Assembly: GCA_004794785.1 (NCBI GenBank)
Contig: SJOL01005699.1
Span: 122,049-186,048, forward strand
Source: Opisthorchis felineus
Taxonomy: Eukaryota > Platyhelminthes > Trematoda > Opisthorchiida > Opisthorchiidae
Reading direction: 5' to 3'
Length of the DNA: 64,000 bases
The notes below the pieces were generated by a model. That model saw only the letters and a list, made by a program, of their open reading frames with translations, ran no database searches and was not told the origin of the DNA. Positions 1 to 12,500 of this stretch are shown here, piece by piece. Position 1 is the first letter of the stretch, and each line of letters starts with the position of its first letter. The position numbers and the translations under genes are program-made.

Positions 1-58
1 GTTGCTGGCCTATTAAGTGCTCTTGCCAATGAAGCTACGACTATATTCAGAACACTGA

Positions 59-119
59 TGTTCCAGGTGAGTCTCTCGCAAAAACTAAATTTGTTTGCAA
101 ATGAGTGTAGTTCGCTAAT
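59..119 (+). repeat. Fragment of the MITE-like arm found at 4.5-5.3 kb
   Basis: The bases here (GTTCCAGGTGAGTCTC, then CGCAAAA and GAGTGTAGTTCGCTAATG) match the inner part of the right arm of the palindromic element at 4540-5280, read from its minus strand. It is a solo arm with no partner nearby, in the last intron of the PDE9-like gene. Confidence 0.6.
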
Positions 120-352
120 GATTCATATCTGTTCCGACTCCTTATGTGATTTCGAACTGTCTGCGCAGTGTTCTGTCATCCATCCAAACAAATTGTACCA
201 TGTGACTAATAACCAATCGTCCCGGAGAAATTCAGTAGTATTGACATTTACGTCTGACGCACAGCCGTGAACCTACGACACACTGTATTGGAACAGGAAA
301 GGGAGGGAAATTTGACAATAATGACGATGAAACAGCAAACATAGGTGCTCAC

Positions 353-513
353 CTAATAACTGCCTTTCGAAACCATTGCAGTTCGGTTACCGTCAGACCA
401 CAAAGGATGTTTGTTGCGGGGATAGAGACCAGCTCGAAAGCTGTGGCACAGTGATGATTTTCCAATGGGGAACTGTCGTTGTATCGCATGGCAAGCCACG
501 AGTGGGCGTTAAC
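353..513 (-). CDS. PDE9A-like: PDE9-like catalytic domain exon 3 (SPLENHHC motif)
   Basis: This exon runs from acceptor CTCAAAG (514) to donor ATTAG/GTGAGC, 53 codons plus two bases. It starts [13 protein letters not shown], corresponding to INARTELAVRYND directly after the TYQ that ends the previous exon, then [12 protein letters not shown], the PDE9 signature. The glutamate of ENHH takes part in the hydrogen-bond network of the metal site. The last codons (FRKAVI) match the human QGMIT, where an exon should follow encoding LILATDMARH; that exon is not in the 352 bases remaining to the left edge. The arginine-threonine-glutamate of ARTEL is replaced by HSW, a small divergence near the substrate pocket entry. 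Confidence 0.92.
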
Positions 514-3500
514 CTTTGAGCAAATGTATGGAAGGGTGATCATGAGTGGCAACAGACGAGTGGATTGGAGAGCTGGACATCAAATTTCGAATAACAAAAG
601 AACGCGGGGTCTGGTGGATTCAAGCACTTTGTGTTACCTCGTCAATACCAAGTCCGATAACCGAAAAAACGGGTCAAGCAATAAGCGACAGAAGAGCGTC
701 CGTCACGTGTTTACGGATAAGAGAGTTCAGACAACTATAAAAATGTTGCGCCGCTAGTTCCAAAGCAGCTTAAGGGTCACAAATGGACATTTAGTGAATG
801 GTTTAGTGTAGCGGTTTCTGCAAACCTCAAAACACGTGAGTTTTGATGGTGAAGGGTACCAAATTCTGAGGTGAGATTAACTTGACGGCCTGTGACCAGA
901 TGTCAGTTTACAGGTCGTTTTTGTGTTTTTCGCTCCTAAGTCGATCAGCTATTTGGAAAAGGATAAATTCGGACCCAAAGCGGGTTATGCTCTCTTATTC
1001 GAGTGGTGAAACACCTATCGGTTCCGCCAATGTAACTTACTCCGCAGCTACGTGCAAATCTTACATGAGCGCTACTTTCTATAGTAACATTGTTCGTGCG
1101 TCTCTAGTACGTATGTATTATCCCAGGCTCAAACGTTTTTTTTTCTGGCAATGATATCCACTCTGAAAGGTTCGTACAACAAGACTGCCGACTGCGACAA
1201 AAATGGTTTGACGTCAGAACCCAAGCGTTCACAACAAACACAATTAAATACCAGTCAATGTACAGCACGTTTGTTCCATTTTACAAGCAGTAATTGTATG
1301 CTTCCAGTCGCACTGCAAGCGTTTAATTTAGTGCGTGCGTGAAGACACGCATGTATGTATGCACTTCCATGTGAAAACCAAATGACGTGCAGATAGATGC
1401 TACTCATAGGCAGTCATGGATGAACTAATTACCCGTATGTTCTCCCCGAAAGAATCGGCCTGGGGACGTTGTCTATGTCTATGGATGAATTGCATTCTCA
1501 AGCCAAAAGTAAACATGTGGGCGAGTGATTAAATAAATATTCCCCCTTCCGCTGGACAGCAATAGCAGGAAAATAGCCAAGTTATCTTTTCGACGGAATC
1601 AGACATTCACAGGGATAGGAACTATACGGAAACAGATGGTCAGCCACACAGTGATTGAGCATCCGAGAACGAAAAGCGCGCAACGGTAGATGAAACGCCG
1701 ACCAGATGCTTATCGTGCCCCGTCGAAACGTAAAAATTCTGGAAAAAGTGCCAATAAATGAGGATATATGAAAATTGTAGCTATGGTAGAATAGCCCTTT
1801 GATTGTGAGATTTTGACGTGCACAGGTGTGACAAAAGAACCAAGATTGATGGAACTAGTATCAAGTATCAATCAATTTGTCAGCTATAAACCACGTACCA
1901 TGGATACATTGGTCCCAACTGCTACCGTCTTGTCCTCGGAAAGTGTGAGAGTGTGGTAGATATAGCCAAGCATTGAAGGCAATGGCATGTTGAATTAGTT
2001 CGGGAATTGGGTAGCTACGCACTGAAGGCGATAGCTTTGATGCGCGAGCGCCACTGACTGCGCAATTGGGCCATTTCTGCCAGTGTCAATAGCCATTGGT
2101 GAGTTGAATCCCGAGGTCCCCATCCAGGGAGGCGACCGTTTTCAATGCGACTCAGTTTACTGATCAGTGTTTTCATACTTCGCCGCCATATCATACACTG
2201 TCCACCTCTCGGTCGCTTCCACTCAGCACAGGGCTGGGAGGAAAGAGCTCTGTGCGGCAGATGGTCTTCTGACATGCGGAGTACATGTCCTAACCAGCGT
2301 AACCTATGAAGCGTGAGTAATTCATTTATCGCGGAAGAGTTTCTTCTTCCTAAGACCATCTGGTGCACCTCAGCATTATTAATCCGATGTTCCCACCAGA
2401 CCTGAACAATGCTCCGGAGACACCGATGGTCAAACACTGACATCTTCCGTATGTCCTCAGCGCGTACAGACCACGTCTCTGATGCATAAAGCAGTGTGGA
2501 TCGCACCGCCGCAGTGTAAACTCTGCTCTTGACAAACAAACTCACGTCATGTCGCCGCCATAGATGTCGGAGGTTGGTAAAAGCTGCCCTGACCTTCTCG
2601 ATTCGAGAAGTAATCTCATCTCCAGCCAATCCACCGGAACTTATACAACCGCCAAGGTAAATAAATTTATCTAAAACGCCAATGCAAGCATGGAAATAAT
2701 AAGCAATAATGCATGGTTTGAGAGCAAGAGGCTTGCGGATGTTGATGCTTTCCTCCTAGCAACGCGGCGATTTCGGAAATCATCTTTATCTTGAGTAGGC
2801 GGTCCAGCTTGAAGCCACATCAACCTTTGGTGATTTATACGGCAGCAATAAATTTGTAGCACCAGTCTGTCCGTAAGTTAGCTACCAAAAAACAACTGCC
2901 ACTGCTGACTTAAATGGTGCAGACCTATTTCCATTTCTTCAGCCTTGGTAAGCCGGTTTGACTGTTAGCCCAATGACAACTTCTTGCAATTCTCGGCTGA
3001 CTGAGTTGCGCCTTCTATCGTTATTTTTGCCCTTTTTTGGTTTCACTTCGTTGTACAGGGCCAACCATCTTATTTCTCTCAGAATCCAAAATGGATCTCA
3101 GCTTTCAAAAAACTTACCCGACCTTACATAAGTCTAGTGACTACAATTCGCATTTGGGTCCCAGCAACAAGCGAAGGAGGTCAAATTTCACACTACCAGT
3201 ACTGTATTTTACAGAATAAGAATATAATAAACCGGAGATTCAGGTGAATCCTCTGTTAACGCCAACTTGCTTTGCAAAGGTAATGGCGTCCAGAGGATAG
3301 TCCAGCCATTTAGTGACGCCACAGATGTCCTGTCGTAACCTTAGCCACCCTACTGCTTCTTCGAAAAATGCACAAAAACGGCTCAACCACTGGCATGCAC
3401 ATGGAGGTGAGTTATAGGTTTCAACGATGTTTGGTCGCATGCTTTAACCTTATCACTAATGACCTTTTAGGACCTTGGCAAGCTATACGGCACACTGTTA

Positions 3501-6500
3501 AATTAAGGCTTTCGGACCACACCAACATACGCGTCAATCGACCGTTTTAGCCCAGGCGGCTGTGTACTCGAACTGCACTTTTCCATCCAAAACGAGAACG
3601 ATCACGCCGTTACTTCTTATCTAAACAGACACTTAATCCACAGACTTCATGACTTGCCCCTTGAGTTATACCCCAATAGTACTGCCCGAATCGTGTATTC
3701 CCACACCTGAACGTTCTTGTGTGGCACTGATTTGCGGAAAAAACACTACTACGCTCAAATGCAGTCAGCTTTGAACAAATGTAAGCAATGGCCATAGACT
3801 TCACACGGAATCTGCGTAAACCAGATAACTCGTTTGGCCAAGCTAGTGATACTATGACAGCTTTGGGGTTAGTGCTGCACCTTGCCTGATGGCTTGATAA
3901 AAAAGCGCTAGCCAGACTGTTTATCGCATGACATAGCTGTGCGCGCAGGCAAATGCGTGCAAAGGGTCTTGAAGCAAAATATTTATTGATGATGGGACGC
4001 AGTCTACCATATCATTTGGAAGCAACACCCTGAATCGGATAGTTAGGCGAGCTGCTTATCCGCAACCGACAAATTGGCAGGGGTGTCAAACCACCCTAAC
4101 GAAAATGGAAGGGTGGCATCCCGAGACTACGTCGCCCTTGAGTTCTGCTCACAAAGGACAGTTCCCCAAAATGATTCCAACTTATCTGACTAGTGGCAGT
4201 AGGCTAAGTAATTATCTAAATGGCCGTTTTCCATTGGAATTCTGAGGCCAGGAGGGTGTTGCAGATGACAAGGCGGCAAATATACTTCGCAAGATATACA
4301 GAGAGAACGATTCTCATTAAGTCAGGTCGATATCAGCCGATGCATGACAGTATAACCGAATCTATTCCCGTGAGATGCGTTTTCGACTGTCGAAAGCTGT
4401 GTGAGGCTGAGAAGAACGTAAGGCTATTCGTGTGTGGCAAAGCAAACACAAGTAGGACAGTTCCAACTTGCATTTGGCCATAGCTATTACCTATCAGTCC
4501 TAAGCAAAACAACATTCTGCTTTTCTGCAAATTCTGCGACAGCAACCTTATGAGTAGTGTATTCGTCCATACAATGTGCTGCGATTTCTCGAATATCGTA
4601 CCAACTGAAACATGAGACAGCCTGGTGCAGCAGATTCAGCTGAAGAAGAACATCACAAACGAGAGATTCAGATGGGTTCCAGGTGAATTTCTCGTGAGAG
4701 CCAAATTAGCATGCAGATGAGTGTATTAATCGAACAGTCTGAGTTGTCGAATACTGCCCATAAGGCCAAGGAAAACGCTGGACACCCCATTACTTGTTTA
4801 TCACTTTTTGGGGCTTATTCTTTTCTCGAACTTCCATCATACTTGAATGGCAATTTGCAAACATGTTGCGACAAATACTCGTTTGCAAATTAAGTTGGTG
4901 TTGACGAGAGACCTAACTGAAATTCACCTGAATCTCTCATTTATAACAAAATGCAGGTATATTATAGAAATGAATTCGACGAACAGAGCACCCATTGTGC
5001 GAACCGCAAAACTACTATGTAGACCTGTGTTATGTTGTTTTAAGTTACCAAAACTAACAACAGGCAGGTGGGGTGTTCTAACAAACACGCTGGGTAGATT
5101 AGCGAAATACACTCAAGCCAATTTGGTTTTGCGGGAGACTCACCTGGAACCTAGCTGAATCTCTCGTTTATGATGCTTTTAAGCAACTAAATGTGCTGCA
5201 CCAAGCCACCTCATATTTCAGCTGATACGATATTCGAGATATCGCGATACATGTATAGACGTAATACAATACTCATAACCCGAATTGGGTTCAAGTAGAA
5301 CAGAAGGTTGACGGAAACTCGGGGACTGCGCCTACCCGCTGAGCCCCAGGAAGGGCGAAAGGGGTTGTGGGCTGTCGGAGAATTTTCAGCAACCTTATGA
5401 GTAGTGTATTGCGTCTATTCTGGGTAGATGTTACGACTCGTTTACAGACTTGAAAACTGTTACAACAGAACAGCCAGTAGCTGTGGATACCACCTTATAG
5501 GATTAACTTCTGATGAGTTGTGCCAAATACGGCTAATTCCTTGTTCACGTTACCAGCCTTACTTCATGTGAAGTCTTCACAACTTATTTCACCAAAAAAT
5601 TCTTGTGAATACATGCAAACGGCGAGGATAAAAGGTTGTGCACACCAACCAGATCAAAATTTGTAGGAATATGTTAAATCGTTCTATAGACACTATGAGA
5701 AATACCTGTGAGTTGTCGTAAAACTGAAGAGAAACCCGACCAGTGCCGAGCCGATAGCTTCAGTGGTAATGTTCGAAATATGTGTGGCACGCACCCAGTC
5801 AACTGGCACTCCGTTTACAAGCTACTGTGATATTCGGTTGTGCATAACAATGGATATTCTGAGGCACCATTGGATTGTTCTGGGAAAAGATATCATTATA
5901 ACACTTGTAACCTCCTAAATCAAGTGAATAAAAGCCCGACAAATATCAAAGTTTGAGGTTTGAAATATGTCCAATTATCTGCAACGCTATCCAGTTTCTG
6001 CTCCACTCATTGACCCTGTAGACCACCTGCAGATGGAGTAGTTCAACGTCGATCTTAAGTGTAAATAGCCAAGTCTCTAACTGCCCTCCGCTACGACAGC
6101 ATCATTTTGAGCAGGGCATTGGCGACAGAGACTCTGGACAGTTCGGAGTCTGGTTTGCGGATGACGTGTTCCAGCCCATGGTAGTCCGCATCGTTGGATC
6201 AATTCGGATAGGTGTAGAATGATACCATAGGGATCCCTGACACCATCACCTGAAGGCGTATATGTCGGTACAGATCGGACAATCGCGGAGTACACACTGA
6301 GTTTCTTTCGGAGGCCGATTTCCTAGTGTTTCCATAGAGCAGTGTGAAACTGCATGAATGTCTTCCTGGAGTTGTCGACGCGAATGTCCAGCACTTGTCA
6401 TGCTTGACCACTTAGGAGGATGATAGAGCGCAAATACGTGGGGGAATTTAATAGGTTCATGGGCTCTCGGTTAACACAAAGTGGACTAGACTGGACAGTC

Positions 6501-9500
6501 ATGCTTGTGCTGAGTTTCGTCTTTCCGGGATTTATTTTCAGTGCAACCGCCGAAAGGATACGATCAAGAATAGACTGCATTACCATCGGATCTTTACTCA
6601 GGACGACAACATAGTCAGCGTAACCAAGGTCCGCGATCAATCGTGACATTAAAAGCCATCAACAAAGTAGACAACCTTGCCGAACACCGGAGTTTGAAGT
6701 ACACGGCGTAGTCTCTTCCCTACATAATCGGATGTTGGCTTTTGTATCTAAGTAGTAGGCTCGAAGGAGATTCAGCAGCTTAGCTAGTCACTATCAGCAT
6801 TCAAGACTGACCAGAGACATTTTGTGTTGACTGAGTCAAATTCTGCACATAAATCGATGGAGCAAGTGGTGGTTGGTTGTTGGAAATTGCAACCGTGTTC
6901 CAGAACACAGTATGGCGTGAATATTTGGTCAACGCAAACTCTTCCTGAACAGAAGCCTTACCGGTTTCGTCTGAGGTCAGACTCTCCCGTTTCTCTGAGG
7001 TGGTGCACTAACAGTATGGTTTTGGCTGCAATATTTATCAGACTGGCACCCCGGTAGTTTTCACAAACCGTTCTATCGCCTTCTTTGGGTGTCGGTAGCA
7101 GTACAAAGATACCCAAATCCACGCGGAGTAACTCGACTTCCCATAGTGAGCAGAAAAGCCTGTGGAAATGAGGATGCTCAACCCGCACATCTGTCACCAC
7201 GACGGCTGAGCCAGCGTCGGGAGCATCGCCTGCCGGGGACGCCTTAGCATACATGGAACTTTGCATCTGGAATATTTTCATACAGCAACAGAGGGGTCCG
7301 GGTACGAGCGACGTCCCCAGTGCCATATGTTTTTTGTTAGAGTGTGCACTTATAGCTTCTGCACAAACAAGTGCAAAGTGCAGACTGCGAGGCAGCAGGA
7401 AGGTGTGGAGGATAAAACCGTCAAAGGGGCCGATGGAGCATGGGTCAATCCTACCAGCCGACCACGGCTTTGCTGGGTGCCCGGTGAAGATTCCTTCTGA
7501 CCGCAACCACAAATAAATCCGACGAATCGTCCGACGCCAGGTAAAACCGAGTGTCCTTGCAGACCGCGAGGCTTGGTAGACCCGAAAGGCCGAAGACGTG
7601 GAAGAGGCAAAAATGCTGGAAACGTCCGCAAGCTGTTCCACTTGATTCGTTCGGCTGGTCCTCAGAAGCCTCCTGTCAGCTAAACTATCAGAGGCCAGAA
7701 TGACTCTCTGATACCCAGCAAAGAAGAACGTTTGGACGGCTGGGTACAATATCTCGAACAATTTAGTTGGCTACCTGCTAACTCCAATCCGGGCTGCCGG
7801 CCTTCAACAGAAAGGTGGATTGTGAACATGAAACCCCCTCAGCCTCAGAAGTGTCCGAGTGTATATCTCTACTCAAGCGTCGTTGTGCTTCTGACCCTGA
7901 TGACCTTTAACCTGCTCTCTTCATGGATGGCGACGAATTCCTCAGCCAGTGCCTGCCTAGCCTATTTGTGTGTATCTGAGAGAAAGAGGCCGTTCCAGAT
8001 AATTAGGGTGAGTCGATAATAGTGCCCATTTTCAAAAAAGGTACTCGCAGTGAATGTGGTAACCAAAGAGGTGTTAGTTTGACTCCCGTTGTAACAAGGC
8101 TTGTGGCGTCTCTGATTCTTTGGTGTCTCACGGCGGCAGGCGAATCCTTGACCCTTGAGCATCAAGCGGGATTTTGACCGGCTAGAGGGTGCGTCGACCA
8201 GATCTTCACACTCCGTCAGGTGTTAGAGAAACGCCATATGTACAGACCACCCACAATCTTGGTATTCCTTGACTTCAAGGGTGCGTTCGATTCTATCGGT
8301 CACTGCTGTTAACTACACTTTCTCAACAAGGTATGCCCCAGAAGTTTGTGAACATAATCCAGTCCATATATTCACATACTTCTGGGCGTGTAAGGGTGTA
8401 TGTTGAGCTTTCCAAAAGCTTCCCTACAAGGAGTGGTGTCCAACAAGGATGTCCACTCTCTACATTCTTGTTCAACTTCTTCATTGATAAAATAATGAGG
8501 CCGACGTTGGAAGGTCTTCAAAACCTTGGTGTTCAAATTGTTGCTGGTGAGAACTTATTCGATCTGGAGTACGCAGACGACATTAAACTCATCTTTGAAA
8601 ACGAAGGCGCAGCACAAGTTCTGTTGAATACGCTGACCACCACCATACCATCTTTCGGCATAATCCTAGCACCTCCGAAGTGTAAAGTCATGCTTCAGAA
8701 CGTACAGTCTCTGAACATACTTCTTACCATTCAAGGAGAATCACTGGAGGCTGTGGAGAATTTTAGATACCAAAATAGTTGTAATAACTCTGACGGAAGT
8801 GTGTCTGGTGAAGTCAGTGCGCGAAACTCAAAGGCCAGAAACACGTTTGCTAATTTGAGTCACTTGTGGCGCCAAAAAGGGGTGTGTTGTATGGTTGCGG
8901 AACACACGTAGATGAGGTGAGCACCGATACCTCAGAAGCGTTGTTGGTGTCGGATGGCGTCAACGAATATGTCACGAGGCAATTAGAAAATGGGTATTTG
9001 GTTGTGCAGTAAGTACTTTAATTGCGGAAAACATCCAGCACCATCAACTACGGTGGCTCGGCCATGTTCTACGCACGCCAAAACACCGTCTACCGAGGCT
9101 AGTGTTGTTCTCTGTGCCTCCTTCAGAATCGCGGAAACCGTGAGGTGGACAACTTATGACGGCAGAAGGGTGTCGAAGGAATTACGAAGAGTTTGGGTGT
9201 TTTTTTGTGCAGTACGCCTTCCAATATGGGTTCCCCGTGACCCCCCCCCCTACGCATGGCTTGAGACATTGCAAGAAATGGTGTCAATGGCGTCGGTGTT
9301 GTCAATTTCTTTCTAGACTGTCTGACTGAGAGCTTGGGGGTGTAGGCACCTCAGAATGCTTGACATAGGCAAGCACTAGGTCCCTTCCCTCACCTACTCC
9401 TTTTCTCTTCTTTTCACTCTAAGGCTTTAAATATAATTAGATGGACTTTATGGTTGTATGGCAGTGAAGCATCAGTGTGAACACTGATGTTGCTGTCTCT

Positions 9501-12500
9501 GATAATGATGACCAGCCGATTCCATCGTATCTGGTGCTTGTTCGAGTCCGTTGCTCTTGTCATTGAACATCCAAATACCACCTGCAGGATAGCAAGGTTT
9601 CATGGCTCCTGGTGACCACCACAAGGTTCGTATGTCAATTCGATAGTACTAAGTACTGATCAGCAGTTGATGTTCTCCTCGTGAAACCCCTTTATGGCGG
9701 GTAGTGCTTGTCGTATCGTGGTGTCGTCATAGGTGTTGGGTTTATTTGACAGCCAGGATCTCGACAGAGCCGGTCCATTGCTTCCTCAATTCCCTTTCCG
9801 AGAAACCCCAAAAATCCCGATGTCGCAATTCCTTCAACTCGACCATCCTCCAATTACAAATAACGTTCATTGCCATGCGTGATATCGGACGTCGAGTCGT
9901 GTTTACTTTTTGTCGGTTGCACGCATCTATTTAGTCTGCGTCATCCACTGTGCTGTTTGTTTGATTGGGGAGATGAGTCAACAACTGTTCTGAACCTCCG
10001 TTCGTAAACTGATTCACGTGCCACCGAATATATTATATATTTTTGTAAGTGAGACACTGGTGTCAACTCCTCTTCTCCATTTCTCCGTTAATTCCTTGGC
10101 CAAACTTTCATTCAATTACATTATAGTTACGACTACAGACCGTTATCCTAAGGGTGATAAAGGGACTTATGGACTCAGTGGACATTCGACGACTCAGTAT
10201 ATATTGGCATCTGCTAGATTCGAAACAGCGGTCTCCATTTGTTAGCGAGCTCTCTGGGATATCATATCTGGCTATCACAATTCCAAGGAAAACATGCGCC
10301 ACCGTTTAATCTGTCTGGTCGGTTGGTGGCACGGCTTCCACTCCTGGACCCACAGCTGGTAGAGGATCAAGAAAATTGACCACCCAACTTTGTGGCGGTT
10401 GCTTCAATTCTATCGAATAGAGAATGGGTGACGTTGAAGCAAATTTTTCGTTCAGGGGACATTTTGTGCATATTCTCGTGTACTCATTCACATCACCTCT
10501 TACAGTTGGCCAGAATACCTGCGATGCATCATATGTCAGCTGTGGGAACATAAAGTAGTCGACAATGGCACCAACCATGTCCACTATCACACCTTACTAA
10601 CGTACTTAACGGCAATGTCTCCTAGAAAAAGGTAAGTCCGCTTTGAGAATATCCGGAACCGGTACTGCACGAGAACCACGACCGACCGCCTCACTGGGGC
10701 ATAACCTATATCCACCACCAGCGCGTTGTCCTCGGCATGCCCTTGAACTACGCAGTCTTCCTGTTGTTTGTCGAGGTGTGTGTTATCTGCTCCTGTCATT
10801 CGTCCCACAGGTTCTACCTCACTGAACATTTCCTTGTGAGTCTGTGGTCGTCTTTTGACCACCAGCACGTTATGCTGAAAGTATATTCCTGAAGTCCGTG
10901 TGCCCACTGAGTCAAACGTCCCCTAAATTTCTCGCGGCTGCTAACCGTGGTAACAGCTTGCAATCCATGAAGGTATTAAAGTCAGATTCCAGCAAGCGTG
11001 TGCCATATTTATTCAGGGTCCACATAATTACCACTGCTTCTCACTTGCCGGGTGTTTCCCTTTCGCTTTCGTCATCAACCGACTGACTTACCCGACCGAA
11101 TCAGCTCCTATTCCAATAACGCTCACACCAACTTCCACGGTGAGCTTTTCGTTCGACCTTGGTATAATGGAACACTCATACATCATTGCATTTTCCTTTA
11201 TTTTTATGAATGCCGCATTAGTTCCGTAATCCCAAACAAATTTCCAATTCTTCAGTGGGATGTGAAAAGGTGCCTCTGCTTTGTGTGCGAACGCTCACAT
11301 TACTGTTGCTCTGTAGCTTCGAAATTCCAGAAGCGACCGTAAATGGACTGACTTCGGTGATGCAAGATTTTCCAACCCTTCCAACTTTTTTAGAAATGAC
11401 TGCATCTAACCGTGTCCAACTATGGCTCGGGCATGTGATACCATCATTGGCGATCTAGCGTTTCCTGCAACCAGGTCTAAGATCAGTCCCGTCAGTTCAC
11501 TGCAGACCTCTCCCAAACCTCGCTTCATGCTCCATTTGTCCTTACATCGGTTACTGTTGTTTCAACACATGATCACACCTTCAAGACCCTATAGTATCCC
11601 CAATACCAGACGTTTATACGTTACTGGAGCATCACAATGGACAAAAAGAATCCGAAGCAATCCCTTCTGATATCCACTTCCCGGGAGATCGTTTTATTTC
11701 CACCGGCAGCTGCTAATCCAGAATGCGGCAACTTCAGTGAGATCAATCGAGCATCATGTGGATGGGCATACATCATCGTCATCATCAGTAGCAGCAGCAG
11801 CTGTACGTCGTGTACACGCTGTACAGTGGCTATAACTACCACAGCATCGTTGACCAATGATCTAGCAAAATAGTGAGTGGATAGCTACGCAACGCAGGCA
11901 GTGGCTGATATCATTGACGCATGAATCCAGGAGTGATAGTGGACTTTTCATTAGATGGGGGGGGGCTATGCACTGAATGCAACAGTTTCGATGCATGCGC
12001 ACTAACGAACATACAACCGAGCCATGTCTGTTAGTCTCGGCGTCATCCAGGAAGATGGCAATGACTAGTGCAGCTGACTTTCAGAATTCGTTGCCAAGTT
12101 ATTGCTTGACCTCTTCTGGTTCGTTTCCACTCTCCACATGGAGAGGAAGAATTCAACCAACTGGTAAACGAAACAAGTGATTAGGACAGCGGTTTATCTA
12201 TCGCAGGCAGCTTATATCCTCCGAAAACTATTCGACGTACTGATCTGATGTTCCCAACAGACTCGGGCAAGTCTCCGGGGACACCGATGATCAAACGCTG
12301 AACCCAGCTGAGAGCTTACCACAGACCTTCATCCATCCACGGGAGTTGGCGTACAAAACTTTAAAGAGAGTCAGAAAGTCATGTAAGACACTTTTGCTCC
12401 ACGAACACTGCTACCACAGTGCCGGACGACCAGTAGTCAAAGGCAGCTTTGAAGCCAAGAAAGACTATCAAAGCTGGTTGCTGGGAGCAGCGTCGCTGTT

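Noticed and set aside
514..552. A THDHPS reading just upstream of the last PDE9 exon, resembling a damaged HDLDHPG site
   Set aside because: The true, intact HDLDHPG exon was found at 16814-16936 with proper splice sites, so this is chance within the intron.
7253..7631. Several open frames of 79-93 codons on both strands
   Set aside because: They overlap one another and a longer minus-strand frame, and none shows a motif.
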